From Taibaiella lutea (GTDB lineage: Bacteria; Bacteroidota; Bacteroidia; Chitinophagales; Chitinophagaceae), in contig NZ_VWSH01000001.1 in assembly GCF_008629695.1 (NCBI RefSeq), forward strand, positions 895,990 through 959,989: 64,000 bases of DNA, written 5' to 3'. This document shows, piece by piece, positions 51,763 to 59,910 of the stretch. The notes beneath the pieces were generated by a model, which was not told the origin of the DNA, did no database searches, and worked only from the letters and a program-made list of their open reading frames with translations. Positions within the stretch are counted from its first letter, which is position 1, and each line of letters begins with the position of its first letter. A program made the translations under genes and the position numbers.

Positions 51763-52653
51763 TTAATCCTTCCCTATTCTGAACGAAGTCATTGTGAGCG
51801 ACCCCATGACAGCTTTATCATTAAACAGATAAGCATTTTCACCTTTTTCCTGTAATGCCAGGGCATATATCATAGGAAAATAATGATCAGGGGTAGGAAT
51901 GGACAAATCAAATGCCTTTCCCTGGTTTTTGTAATCTATTAAAGGCAGATGATAATTCTGAAGAATGTAAGCTTTCATCTTTTCGTTTGCTTCAGTGGCC
52001 CAGTCAAAAGCATAATTATCTGTTTCCATTTTATCCCAGGCAACCATTCCAAGGTTATGGACCATATTGCCGCTGCCGATTATCAGAATCCCTTTTCTTC
52101 TCAATGCTGCCAATTGCTTCCCTAATTCGTAATGAAAAGAAGCAGGTTTATAATAATCAATGCTCATCTGTATTACCGGTACATCTGCATCAGGATAAAG
52201 GTGCTTTAAGACACTCCAACATCCGTGGTCAAGGCCCCATTCATCATCCAACCCTACAGAAACATTTTTCACTAACTCAGCCGTATCTTTTGCCAATTGC
52301 GGGCTTCCGGCAGCGGGATATTGCACATCAAACAATGCTTTGGGAAAGCCGCCGAAATCATGAATGGTTTTGGGTTGTTCCATAGCAGTAACAAAAGTAC
52401 CCCGCGTAAGCCAATGTGCGGAAATACAAAGTATGGCATTAGGCTTTGGCAAATTCCTGCCGATTCTCTGCCACTCCAATGAAAATTCATTTTCTTCTAT
52501 AGCGTTCATCGGGCTACCATGACCGAAGAAAAATACCGGAAAGGGCTCCGTGGATTTAAATCCATCTGCCATATTCGCCAATGCATTAAGATTAGAGGCT
52601 ACACCACTTATTGAAACCATAGAAATTATTTTGAGAAAGGACAAACGGTCCAT
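51763..52653 (-). CDS. ygiD: 4,5-DOPA dioxygenase-type extradiol dioxygenase (YgiD family)
   Basis: A 296-residue LigB-type enzyme with the metal-binding and conserved motifs of the YgiD family: FFFGHGSPMNA, LCISAHWLTRG, DDEWGLDHGCWSVLKHL, IIGSGNMVHNLG. The N-terminal 25 residues add a hydrophobic, export-like stretch (FLKIISMVSISGVASNLNAL) before the catalytic core, unlike E. coli YgiD, so the protein may be exported or anchored; no twin-arginine is seen. It ring-opens catechol-type substrates such as DOPA. Physiological substrate unknown. Confidence 0.85.
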   Translation of the reverse strand: MDRLSFLKIISMVSISGVASNLNALANMADGFKSTEPFPVFFFGHGSPMNAIEENEFSLEWQRIGRNLPKPNAILCISAHWLTRGTFVTAMEQPKTIHDFGGFPKALFDVQYPAAGSPQLAKDTAELVKNVSVGLDDEWGLDHGCWSVLKHLYPDADVPVIQMSIDYYKPASFHYELGKQLAALRRKGILIIGSGNMVHNLGMVAWDKMETDNYAFDWATEANEKMKAYILQNYHLPLIDYKNQGKAFDLSIPTPDHYFPMIYALALQEKGENAYLFNDKAVMGSLTMTSFRIGKD

Positions 52654-52799
52654 GCTTTTTGCTTTAATATGCTTGTAAAATTAATCTAAAATAGCCCGTT
52701 GAAAAGCATTACAGGCTTATCTGCGTATCAATAAATATAATTCAGCATTAAGCTAATTTTTGCAGCATACTTATAATTTCCAAAATAACTGTACTATGC

Positions 52800-52905
52800 C
52801 TCAAAGCGAAGCTTTGCTATCCTGAACTATTGTTTCCTTTCAATTACCCTTGATACTATGTATCTATGTGGTAAAAATGAAACACATAGATACATAGGTG
52901 AATAT
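52800..52905 (-). repeat. Dispersed ~80-bp repeat, copy C (extended)
   Basis: On the minus strand it reads ACCACATAGATACATAG, then AAGGAAACAATAGTT, then GGATAGCAAAGCTTCGCTTT, as in copies A and B. On its outer side is an extra inverted copy of CATAGATACATAG. It is the main content of the 448-bp gap 52654-53101; nothing else is evident there except a weak promoter-like TATTTTTG (53053-53060). Confidence 0.6.
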
Positions 52906-53101
52906 TCTAATAAAAATGTGATAAAAAGTTTGCTTAGAAAACAAGTTTTAAACATAGGCAATCCTTATGACATTTAGATTAACAGGAACAGGGAAATGAA
53001 GCATTCTCGCTTAATTTAAATAGCATTGAAATACAATTCTGAAACTTGTTGTTATTTTTGCAGACAGTTGCAGCATATCTGCTGTATGAAAAAAAAGAAA
53101 A

Positions 53102-53899
53102 ATGGCAGCTATCAGGTTTGAAAATAAGTGGGTATTAATAACAGGCGCATCTTCGGGGTTGGGTTATGAGATGGCTTTACAGCTTGCATTTTCCCATAAG
53201 GCGAATTTAATATTAGTAGCAAGACGGGCAGAGAAGCTGCAGGAATTAAAAGAAACGATCGAATCGAAATCTGCTTCTAAAGTAAAAACAATAACGGCTG
53301 ATTTATCCAACCTTGATGATATCGACAGGGTCATTAAAATTTCTTTGGAGGACGATAACTTATTCGGAGCAATATTGAATGCGGGCATCACTTATTTCGG
53401 AAGCCATATGGAACTGAAATGGAATGATTTTGAAATGATGCTTCAGACAAATGTTACAGGCATGGTCAGGATGACAACCGGACTAACAGAATATTTTGAA
53501 CGGACGCAGCATCCCGGCGGCATTATGATTGTTTCAAGTATGGCGGCCGTGCTCCCCACACCTTATCAGGCGGCTTATTCGGGCACCAAAGGTTTTATGC
53601 TGAATTTCATTACTGCATTGTCGCATGAGATCACAAATAAAAACTTTAGTTATACTGTTTATCTTCCGGGGGGCATGCAAACAGAAATGACTAACAATGA
53701 TAAATTTTCTCCTTTAAAAAGCTGGCTGATGCCGGTGAAACAAGCAGCTGCTGAAGGTATCAATGCTTTCAGGAAAAGAAAAGCGACTTATGTTCCCGGA
53801 ATGACAAATAAACTGGGCGCTATTATGTCAGGTATTATTCCCAAAGGCATTATTATAAGGGGTATGGCCAAAACTTACGGCAACGCGCTGAAAAAATAG
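53102..53899 (+). CDS. Short-chain dehydrogenase/reductase
   Basis: A 265-residue SDR with the NAD(P)-binding loop TGASSGLG (residues 15-22), ITADLSNLDDIDRV, NAG (LNAGITYFG), SSMAAVLPTP, and the catalytic Tyr-x3-Lys at about residue 159 (AAYSGTKGFML). The C-terminus extends past the usual domain (ATYVPGMTNKLGAIMSGIIP), as in SDRs of the DltE/membrane-associated group. Substrate unknown. No operon partner. Confidence 0.85.
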   Translation: MAAIRFENKWVLITGASSGLGYEMALQLAFSHKANLILVARRAEKLQELKETIESKSASKVKTITADLSNLDDIDRVIKISLEDDNLFGAILNAGITYFGSHMELKWNDFEMMLQTNVTGMVRMTTGLTEYFERTQHPGGIMIVSSMAAVLPTPYQAAYSGTKGFMLNFITALSHEITNKNFSYTVYLPGGMQTEMTNNDKFSPLKSWLMPVKQAAAEGINAFRKRKATYVPGMTNKLGAIMSGIIPKGIIIRGMAKTYGNALKK

Positions 53900-53957
53900 T
53901 TTTCTACCCATCCGGCAAATACTTCCGCTTTTTACTTTTATACGTTCAAAATGCTTT

Positions 53958-54500
53958 CACCTAAGGTTTTCTTAGGTGGTGCCTGAGATATTCCAAGGTG
54001 ACACCCAAGAAAAAACAAGGTGATGCCTAAGCCACAGCTTAGGTAATAGCTAACAAATTACAAGGTAATACTTAAGAAAAAGTAAGGTAGTACCTAAGAA
54101 ATTACGAGGTTATAGTTAAGAAAAGGCAAGGTGATACCTATGGGGTGGGTCAGGCGTTACCTAACAAATTATGAGGTATTACTTAAGAAAAAGCAAGCTA
54201 ACACCTAAGAAAATACAAGGTGACAGTTTAGAAAAGGTTAGCTGAGCCTAAGAAATAGCAAGGTAACACCTAAGAAATAGCAAGGTAACACCTAAAAAAG
54301 AGCAAGGTGATATCTAAGAAAAAGTAAGGTGATACCTAAGAAAAAGCAAGGTGGTACCTAAGAAAAAGCAAGGTGATACCTAAGAAAAAACAAGGTAGTA
54401 CCTAAGAAAAAGTAAGGTGGTACCTAAGAAAAAGTAAGGTGGTACCTAAGAAAAAGCAAGGTAATACCTAAGAAAAAGTAAGGTAATGCATAATAAAAGG
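53958..54500. repeat. 22-bp tandem repeat array, about 23 units
   Basis: Units of about 22 bp with consensus CAAGGTGATACCTAAGAAAA plus two bases run from 53994 to 54500, drifting at the 5' end and nearly perfect from 54258. The period is not a multiple of three, so no frame stays open and coding is excluded. The array opens with a small palindrome (CACCTAAG gtttt CTTAGGTG, 53958-53978), which is a unit in reverse. It accounts for most of the 665-bp gap between the SDR and hydrolase genes. Confidence 0.9.
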
Positions 54501-54564
54501 TAAAATACAAGTGTCATATAAGGTCTAAAATGGGCTAAATTGCTATGATACTCCTACAGACATT

Positions 54565-55566
54565 TTATTTAGAAAGGAATTTAAGTAAAGGCGCTATAAA
54601 TTCGGGATAAGTTTCGATATGCGGCAAATGCCCTGCGCCGGAAATTTCAACCAATGTGCCTTTCAGGAACTTCTTTGCTGTTTCTTTACCCAATACAGGA
54701 TAATTTCCCATTGTTGCCTGCACTTCTTTTGAAACTTTATCTTTTCCTATTGCCGTCCGGTCTTTCTGTCCGATGATAAGCAAGGTCGGCGTTTCAATCT
54801 GCTGAAATTCATAGCAAACGGGCTGCGTAAAGATCATATCGTAAATCAGGGCCGAGTTCCATGCTATGCGCGGATAATCAATATTATTCAATAGTCCGGC
54901 CTGCATATCAAGCCATTCGTCATATTCCGGTTTCCATTCACCGTGATAATATTCATTCTGCTGATATTTTTTCAGAGAGGCATAATCCTGCTTCAATTCG
55001 CGTTGGTACCAATCGTCTACAGATTGCCAGGGAACTTTTATTTTCCAGTCTTCCAGTCCGATAGGATCTTCAAGTATTAGTTTTTCAACCGTTGCAGGAT
55101 ACATTAAAGTGAATCTTGTTGCCAGCATTCCACCCATTGAATGGCCAAGGAGATATATTTTTTTCACACCCAGACTATCTAAAATCGCTTTTGTGTTTTG
55201 CGCTAATTGCTGAAAGGTATATTGGATATTATCTGGTTTCGATGATTTGCCGAAACCAATCTGATCGGGCATTATAACCCTGAATCCTTTTGCGGTTAAA
55301 TCAGTTGAAGTTTGCCTCCAGTAAGCCGAACAGAAATTCTTGCCATGCAACAACACAATGACTTTTCCATTCGGCTTATCGGGCATTACATCCATATAAG
55401 CCATTTGCAAAGGCTCGCCCTGAATGTTAAGGTGAATATATTTTACTGCAAACGGATATTCAATATTTTCAAAATTGGTTGCGGTTAATACCTTTTTTGA
55501 TTCCTGAGCTTGTAAAGCTGATGCGGTATTCAACACAAAGCAAAGAAGGATGAAATAGCTTTTCAT
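54565..55566 (-). CDS. Exported alpha/beta hydrolase
   Basis: A 333-residue protein with a signal peptide (SYFILLCFVLNTASALQAQ) and an alpha/beta-hydrolase core: oxyanion segment VLLHGKNFCSAYWR, nucleophile elbow GHSMGGML with the serine near residue 143, and the catalytic His near residue 311 (GAGHLPHIETY). The acid is likely within LLIIGQKDRTAIG. It lies 47 bp downstream of the old-yellow-enzyme gene with AGGA before its ATG, so the two may form an operon. Substrate unknown. Confidence 0.85.
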   Translation of the reverse strand: MKSYFILLCFVLNTASALQAQESKKVLTATNFENIEYPFAVKYIHLNIQGEPLQMAYMDVMPDKPNGKVIVLLHGKNFCSAYWRQTSTDLTAKGFRVIMPDQIGFGKSSKPDNIQYTFQQLAQNTKAILDSLGVKKIYLLGHSMGGMLATRFTLMYPATVEKLILEDPIGLEDWKIKVPWQSVDDWYQRELKQDYASLKKYQQNEYYHGEWKPEYDEWLDMQAGLLNNIDYPRIAWNSALIYDMIFTQPVCYEFQQIETPTLLIIGQKDRTAIGKDKVSKEVQATMGNYPVLGKETAKKFLKGTLVEISGAGHLPHIETYPEFIAPLLKFLSK

Positions 55567-55613
55567 TTCCTGTTTATTAAAAAGTGAATAAGCTCAGAAA
55601 TCATCCAAACAGT

Positions 55614-56681
55614 TTATTTGCTCTGAGCTCTTTCATATTGAACAGGAAAATGCGCCTCATTGTTCAATGTCTGGGCTGCATGCAATGCAAAATATGGATT
55701 GCGCAGCATTTCCCTTGCCATGAAAATAAGGTCTGCTTTGCCTTCTGTTAAAATAGCCTCTGCTTGCTGCGCTTCGGTTATCAGCCCGACTGCACCTGTC
55801 AATATGCCGGTTTCTTTCCTGATTTGCGCTGCAAAAGGAACCTGATAACCCGGTTCTATCGGAATACGGATGCCTGTTACTAAAGCTCCGGTCGAAACAT
55901 CCATTAATGCAACACCTTTCTCTTTCAATACAGCCGATAGCTTTACGGAAGCCTCGATATCCCAGCCGCCTTCCGCCCAGTCTGTAGCCGATATTCTTAC
56001 AAATAAAGGCATACCTTCTTTCAATTCGGATTGAATGGCTTCTACTACTTCAAGCAATAATTTTATCCTGTTTTCAAAACTTCCACCATAATCATCTTCA
56101 CGTTGGTTGCTGAGCGGAGACATAAACTGATGTAATAAATAACCATGTGCGGCATGAATTTCGATGATATCAAAACCTGCGGCCACAGCTCTTTTTGCTG
56201 CGTTTTTAAAATCCAGTATTACTTTTTGAATGCCTTCCTTATCTAATGCCACAGGCGCGCGTTCCGTTGTTTTATAGGGAATAGCAGACGGAGCCAAAGT
56301 TTCCCAACCGCCCTCTTCCAACGATATCTGTGCATTGCCATCCCAGGGTGGCAGCGTGCTGGCTTTACGTCCTGCATGTGCCAATTGTATTCCTGCAAGA
56401 CTATCCTGAGCATGAATAAACTGTGTAATCTGCTGCAATTTTTCAATATGCCTGTCATCCCATATACCTAAATCCTGCGGCGAAATACGCCCTTCTGCTG
56501 ACACGGCAGTTGCTTCCGTAAATACCAGTGCAGCGCCACCTACTGCGCGCGTGCCCAGATGAACCAGATGCCAGTCATTGGCAAAGCCATCGACAGATGA
56601 ATATTGGCACATGGGCGATACGACAATTCTGTTTTTTAGAGTGAGGCTACCTATTGAAAGTGGCCTGAATAAGTTGGACAT
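55614..56681 (-). CDS. NADH:flavin oxidoreductase, old yellow enzyme family (YqjM/NamA-like)
   Basis: A 355-residue TIM-barrel flavoenzyme with the class III OYE hallmarks: SIGSLTLKNRIVVSPMCQYS (with the active-site Cys), HLGTRAVGGAALVFTEAT, QLAHAGRKAS, the His-His pair EIHAAHGYLLHQF and the RxDxYGGSxENR-type REDDYGGSFENRIK. Length matches YqjM (about 338) plus a short tail. Reduces electron-poor C=C bonds using NADPH. Confidence 0.9.
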   Translation of the reverse strand: MSNLFRPLSIGSLTLKNRIVVSPMCQYSSVDGFANDWHLVHLGTRAVGGAALVFTEATAVSAEGRISPQDLGIWDDRHIEKLQQITQFIHAQDSLAGIQLAHAGRKASTLPPWDGNAQISLEEGGWETLAPSAIPYKTTERAPVALDKEGIQKVILDFKNAAKRAVAAGFDIIEIHAAHGYLLHQFMSPLSNQREDDYGGSFENRIKLLLEVVEAIQSELKEGMPLFVRISATDWAEGGWDIEASVKLSAVLKEKGVALMDVSTGALVTGIRIPIEPGYQVPFAAQIRKETGILTGAVGLITEAQQAEAILTEGKADLIFMAREMLRNPYFALHAAQTLNNEAHFPVQYERAQSK

Positions 56682-56815
56682 TATTGTAAGTATTGAAAAT
56701 AATTAAGGGGAAAAACAAAAGTAACAAATCAATCAGGACTGCATTATCAAAAATATTCTGAATCATTTTTCAAAATTTAAGTATAAAATATTACTTTAGC
56801 GAATAAATTTCATCA

Positions 56816-57298
56816 ATGGAAACAAACTCGACTTCAATTTTTGAAGAATTGGAATCCCAAATCGTACTGGCTTCACAAGGAAAAAGATTTTTAAACTATC
56901 TGATTGATGTACTGGTGTTCTACGGTGTAATGATGGTAATAGGCATGGTATTCGGAATCTTAGGAATGGATGCTGCCCTTAATTTTTTAGCAAGCGACGA
57001 ACCTGGCAACAAGTTACTTTCATCTTTATTTTCAATTCTTCTATATGCTCTGATTACAGGAGCTACAGAAGCAATTTTCAAAGGCAAGACTTTGGGTAAA
57101 TTAATTACCGGCACAAAGGCTGTAAACGAAGATGGCAGTACAATAAGTGCGGCAACAGCTTTTAAAAGAGGCTTCTCAAGAGCTGTGCCGTTTTGCGCTT
57201 TCAGTGCATTAGGCAATCCTTCTTATCCCTGGCAAGATAGATGGACAAACACTTACGTAATGGACGAAAAGCGATCACAAATGAATACAATCGAATAA
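56816..57298 (+). CDS. RDD family membrane protein
   Basis: A 160-residue protein with the RDD signature (GKRFLNYLIDVLVFYGVMM; Arg, Asp conserved in the first helix), two more hydrophobic helices (LLSSLFSILLYALITGATEA) and GKTLGKLITGTKAVNEDG, the conserved loop. Role unknown; some RDD proteins affect ion or antibiotic resistance. Its 3' side shares a strong terminator with the convergent nitroreductase. Confidence 0.8.
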   Translation: METNSTSIFEELESQIVLASQGKRFLNYLIDVLVFYGVMMVIGMVFGILGMDAALNFLASDEPGNKLLSSLFSILLYALITGATEAIFKGKTLGKLITGTKAVNEDGSTISAATAFKRGFSRAVPFCAFSALGNPSYPWQDRWTNTYVMDEKRSQMNTIE

Positions 57299-57332
57299 TA
57301 CTATTAAAGAACGACCTTAAAACATCCATAAA

Positions 57333-57365
57333 AGAGCCTGATAAGCAAATTGCTTATCAGGCTCT
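57333..57365. terminator. Bidirectional intrinsic terminator
   Basis: An almost perfect 16-bp inverted repeat (AGAGCCTGATAAGCAA / TTGCTTATCAGGCTCT) with A-rich DNA to the left and TTTT to the right, between two convergent genes. Confidence 0.85.
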
Positions 57366-57385
57366 TTTGCAAAAACAAGATAATC

Positions 57386-58012
57386 TTATACTAATTCAAA
57401 AAGTTCCTCTTTGCTTCTTCTGACTTTTTTAGCGCCTGATAAAAAATCATTTGCTGCATCGCGGTAGCCCAATGTCATTATAGAAACACTGCTTAATCCT
57501 TTGGCTTCCAGGCCTAAAATTTCATCTACTTTTGAATTATCAAAACCTTCCATCGGCGTAGCGTCCACTTCTTCAAAGGCAGCGGCAACAAGACCTGTAC
57601 CTAATGCAATGTATGTCTGACGTGAAGACCATTTGAAATTCTGTTCAGCATCCATATCAACCAATTTTCCAAGATTTGCTTTGAAGGCATCTAATGATTC
57701 AACCGGAATATTGCGTTCTGAAGCAATGAAACCTATATAATCATCTATTTTTTCTTGTGTAACATCTTTCCATGATGCAAAAATAATAACATGAGAAGCC
57801 TCCGTAAGCTGTGGTTGGCCAAAAGCAGCTTCCTTTAATTTCTCTTTGGTTGCTGCGTCTTTAATTACAAATACCTTATAAGGCTGCAATCCTGCAGATG
57901 ATGCAGAAAGCCTTATTGCTTCAAGAATATTGTCTAATTTTTCCTCCGGCACTTCTTGTCCGTTCATTCTTTTGGTAGCGTAACGCCAGTTTAATTTTTG
58001 GATCAGTTCCAT
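57386..58012 (-). CDS. Nitroreductase family protein
   Basis: A 208-residue FMN-dependent nitroreductase-fold protein (ELIQKLNWRYATKRMNGQEV, ILEAIRLSASSAGLQPYKVF, YIALGTGLVAAAFEEVDATP). It reduces nitro compounds, quinones or similar substrates using NAD(P)H. It is preceded 26 bp upstream by an operator-like site matching that of the Rrf2 regulator gene 100 bp away, so it is probably part of the same regulon. Shared regulation suggests a redox or electrophile stress role (inference). Confidence 0.85.
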   Translation of the reverse strand: MELIQKLNWRYATKRMNGQEVPEEKLDNILEAIRLSASSAGLQPYKVFVIKDAATKEKLKEAAFGQPQLTEASHVIIFASWKDVTQEKIDDYIGFIASERNIPVESLDAFKANLGKLVDMDAEQNFKWSSRQTYIALGTGLVAAAFEEVDATPMEGFDNSKVDEILGLEAKGLSSVSIMTLGYRDAANDFLSGAKKVRRSKEELFELV

Positions 58013-58037
58013 TTCTATTGTTTTTAATTTGTTAGTT

Positions 58038-58060
58038 ATTGTAATATTTTTTGTTACAGT
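58038..58060. promoter_or_regulatory. Rrf2-type operator upstream of the nitroreductase gene
   Basis: On the minus strand it reads ACTGTAAC-N7-ATTACAAT, matching the dyad in front of the Rrf2 gene (ACTGTAAT-N7-ATTACAGT) at 14 of 16 half-site bases with the same spacing. Confidence 0.55.
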
Positions 58061-58102
58061 TTAAATGATGCTATTCCTTAATCTAAGTTTATCGAATGTG
58101 TT

Positions 58103-58498
58103 TTACTTATTGAATTGTTCTATTGAAATACTTTTCAATTTCTTCAGCAATGCTGCTTCTGCCATTTTATTTACATCTTCCATTATCAGGCCGATTTTAC
58201 TTCCCATAGGACATTGAGGATTCGGCGTGTTTTTGGAATGATTAAATAATGGCTTTTCGTAGGTGGCTTTATAAACATCAGCCAATGTTATTTTCTTTGG
58301 TGAGCAAGCCAGATAGCTGCCGCCATTTTTGCCTTCTTTAGTTATAATCAGGTTAGCCTTGCTTAAACGACTCAATTCCTTACGTACCAATACAGGGTTT
58401 ATATTGATATTCGAGGCAATATATTCTGACGACACGCCTTCTTCCATACTCAATAGGGAAAGAATGTGAATAGCTAAAGCAAATCGTCCGTTGATCAT
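58103..58498 (-). CDS. Rrf2-family transcriptional regulator
   Basis: I chose ATG 58498 (131 residues), which gives the canonical Rrf2 start (NGRFALAIHILSLLSMEEGV). An open upstream extension to 58594 contains the promoter and operator. The winged helix is at about residues 22-75 (SSEYIASNININPVLVRKEL, KEGKNGGSYLACSP), with the dimerisation helix after it. It lacks the three clustered cysteines of Fe-S sensors; it has Cys in LACSP and PQCPMG, so thiol sensing is more likely (inference). The dyad at 58500-58522 suggests autoregulation. Confidence 0.85.
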   Translation of the reverse strand: MINGRFALAIHILSLLSMEEGVSSEYIASNININPVLVRKELSRLSKANLIITKEGKNGGSYLACSPKKITLADVYKATYEKPLFNHSKNTPNPQCPMGSKIGLIMEDVNKMAEAALLKKLKSISIEQFNK

Positions 58499-58499
58499 G

Positions 58500-58522
58500 A
58501 CTGTAATTAAAATTATTACAGT
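58500..58522. promoter_or_regulatory. Rrf2-type operator in its own promoter
   Basis: A perfect 8-bp dyad, ACTGTAAT-N7-ATTACAGT, sits between the -7 element (58524-58531) and the ATG, over the expected transcription start, so binding there would block transcription. Confidence 0.6.
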
Positions 58523-58523
58523 A

Positions 58524-58556
58524 CAAAGGTAAAAGCTTTCTTTTGGGTATTCCAAA
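58524..58556 (-). promoter_or_regulatory. Promoter of the Rrf2 regulator gene
   Basis: A perfect -7 element TACCTTTG (58531-58524) has TTG 21 bp upstream in TTTTTG (58555-58553). It closely fits the Bacteroidota consensus and overlaps the position of the operator. Confidence 0.6.
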
Positions 58557-58604
58557 AACCATAGGTGATCAAAATAAAATAAGGCAATAGGCAAATGCTA
58601 TTAA

Positions 58605-59771
58605 TCATTTATTCAAGCCGGACAGCCGTTTTGCCAACAGCGTAGTGCCCAAACCAAGAAAAGCGATAATAGTAAAGGAGATACGAAGGTTTGAAAGTTG
58701 TGCAATAAAGCCGATTAAGGGAGGGCCGATTAAAAAACCCAGAAAACCGATAGAAGCAACCATTGCCAATGCTGTTCCTGCCGGAAAGGTTTTGGATTTA
58801 CCGGCCAGGCTATAAACCAGCGGTACAACGGAAGATGTGCCTATTCCCACTAATAAAAATCCGGTTGTCGCCACCGGAATATCCGGAAAACAAACAATCA
58901 ATAACATTCCCGACAGAATCACTATTCCGCTAAACCGGAGAATTCTTGTTACTCCGAAACGGGTAACAAATGCATCAGAGATAAACCTGCCTCCGGCCAT
59001 AGTGGACATAAAGGCAATGTAACCCAACCTTGTAAGATCTTTGGGCGCTTTTATAATTGTTTCAAAATAAATGCCGCTCCAATCAAACATCGTTCCTTCA
59101 CAAATCATACACGCAAAAGCAATAAGCCCTAATGTAAAAATGAAAGCATCAGGCATTACAAATTTTTTCCCGCCACCGGATTCCTGTTCCGGCCTTGCAT
59201 CTCTCGGAACAACAAATCTGATCCCAATAAAAATAAGGATCGCCGTAAGAACATTAATGTAAACAAAATGAAGCAAAGGACTGACATTATAAGATACCAT
59301 CAATGCGGCAATCATACCTCCCACAAAACCTGCCAGGCTCCACAATCCATGAAAAGAAGCCATGATGCTACGTCTGTATAATCGCTCTACACCAACGCCC
59401 TGGGCATTTACGGAAATATTGTTAAGGTTTCCGAATACACCAAACAGAAATAATGCAGCAAACAGTTGCCATACATTATGGGCTAAACCCAGCAACAGCA
59501 ATCCTCCGGGATAGAATAATGCCGCAAAAGCCAATGTTCTTTTACTTCCTAATTTATTTACCAGATAACCGGAAAGCATCATAGCGGTCAACTGTCCGAT
59601 AGGCAATGCAAACAGCACGCCACCTAATTCACCGTTATTCAGATGTAAATGTTGCTGCACGTCAGGAATCCTGCTTGCCCATGAAGCAAACACAATACCC
59701 TGAACGAAATAGAAAGTACTTACGGCAATTCTATAATATCGTTGTGTAGGAAAAGAAGAAATTACACTCAT
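58605..59771 (-). CDS. MFS transporter (putative sugar or drug permease)
   Basis: I chose ATG 59771 (388 residues); a TTG at 59780 would add three. About 12 transmembrane helices of MFS type, with a signature loop in the first half (GYLVNKLGSKRTLAFAALFY). The start has the N-terminal pattern (YFVQGIVFASWASRIPDVQ) typical of a Bacteroidota and proteobacterial MFS subgroup. Substrate unknown. Divergent neighbours are unrelated, and the Rrf2 gene lies downstream. Confidence 0.85.
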   Translation of the reverse strand: MSVISSFPTQRYYRIAVSTFYFVQGIVFASWASRIPDVQQHLHLNNGELGGVLFALPIGQLTAMMLSGYLVNKLGSKRTLAFAALFYPGGLLLLGLAHNVWQLFAALFLFGVFGNLNNISVNAQGVGVERLYRRSIMASFHGLWSLAGFVGGMIAALMVSYNVSPLLHFVYINVLTAILIFIGIRFVVPRDARPEQESGGGKKFVMPDAFIFTLGLIAFACMICEGTMFDWSGIYFETIIKAPKDLTRLGYIAFMSTMAGGRFISDAFVTRFGVTRILRFSGIVILSGMLLIVCFPDIPVATTGFLLVGIGTSSVVPLVYSLAGKSKTFPAGTALAMVASIGFLGFLIGPPLIGFIAQLSNLRISFTIIAFLGLGTTLLAKRLSGLNK

Positions 59772-59777
59772 TGACGG

Positions 59778-59805
59778 CAAAATTAAAATGCATACATGAA
59801 AACAA
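59778..59805 (-). promoter_or_regulatory. Promoter immediately upstream of the MFS gene
   Basis: A perfect -7 element TAATTTTG (59785-59778) has TTG 17 bp upstream (59805-59803). Only 6 bp separate it from the ATG at 59771, so the transcript would be leaderless or nearly so. Confidence 0.4.
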
Positions 59806-59864
59806 TATTATTTTGTAGAATTCATGACATTTTTAATAAAAAAACTACTTCCAACTTAAAAGAT

Positions 59865-59890
59865 AAAGGCAATCCTTAAGGACTGCCTTT
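59865..59890 (-). terminator. Terminator of lon
   Basis: AAAGGCAGTCC / GGATTGCCTTT forms a stem with one mismatch around TTAA, about 20 bp past the lon stop, followed on the minus strand by ATCTTTT. Confidence 0.7.
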
Positions 59891-59910
59891 ATTTAATATT
59901 CACATTGAAT

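Noticed and set aside
53994-54500. Possible CRISPR array
   Set aside because: Units abut one another with no unique spacers, and no cas genes are near. It is a simple tandem repeat.
58499-58594. N-terminal extension of the Rrf2 regulator
   Set aside because: It covers the promoter and operator, and the family starts at the MINGRFALAI position.
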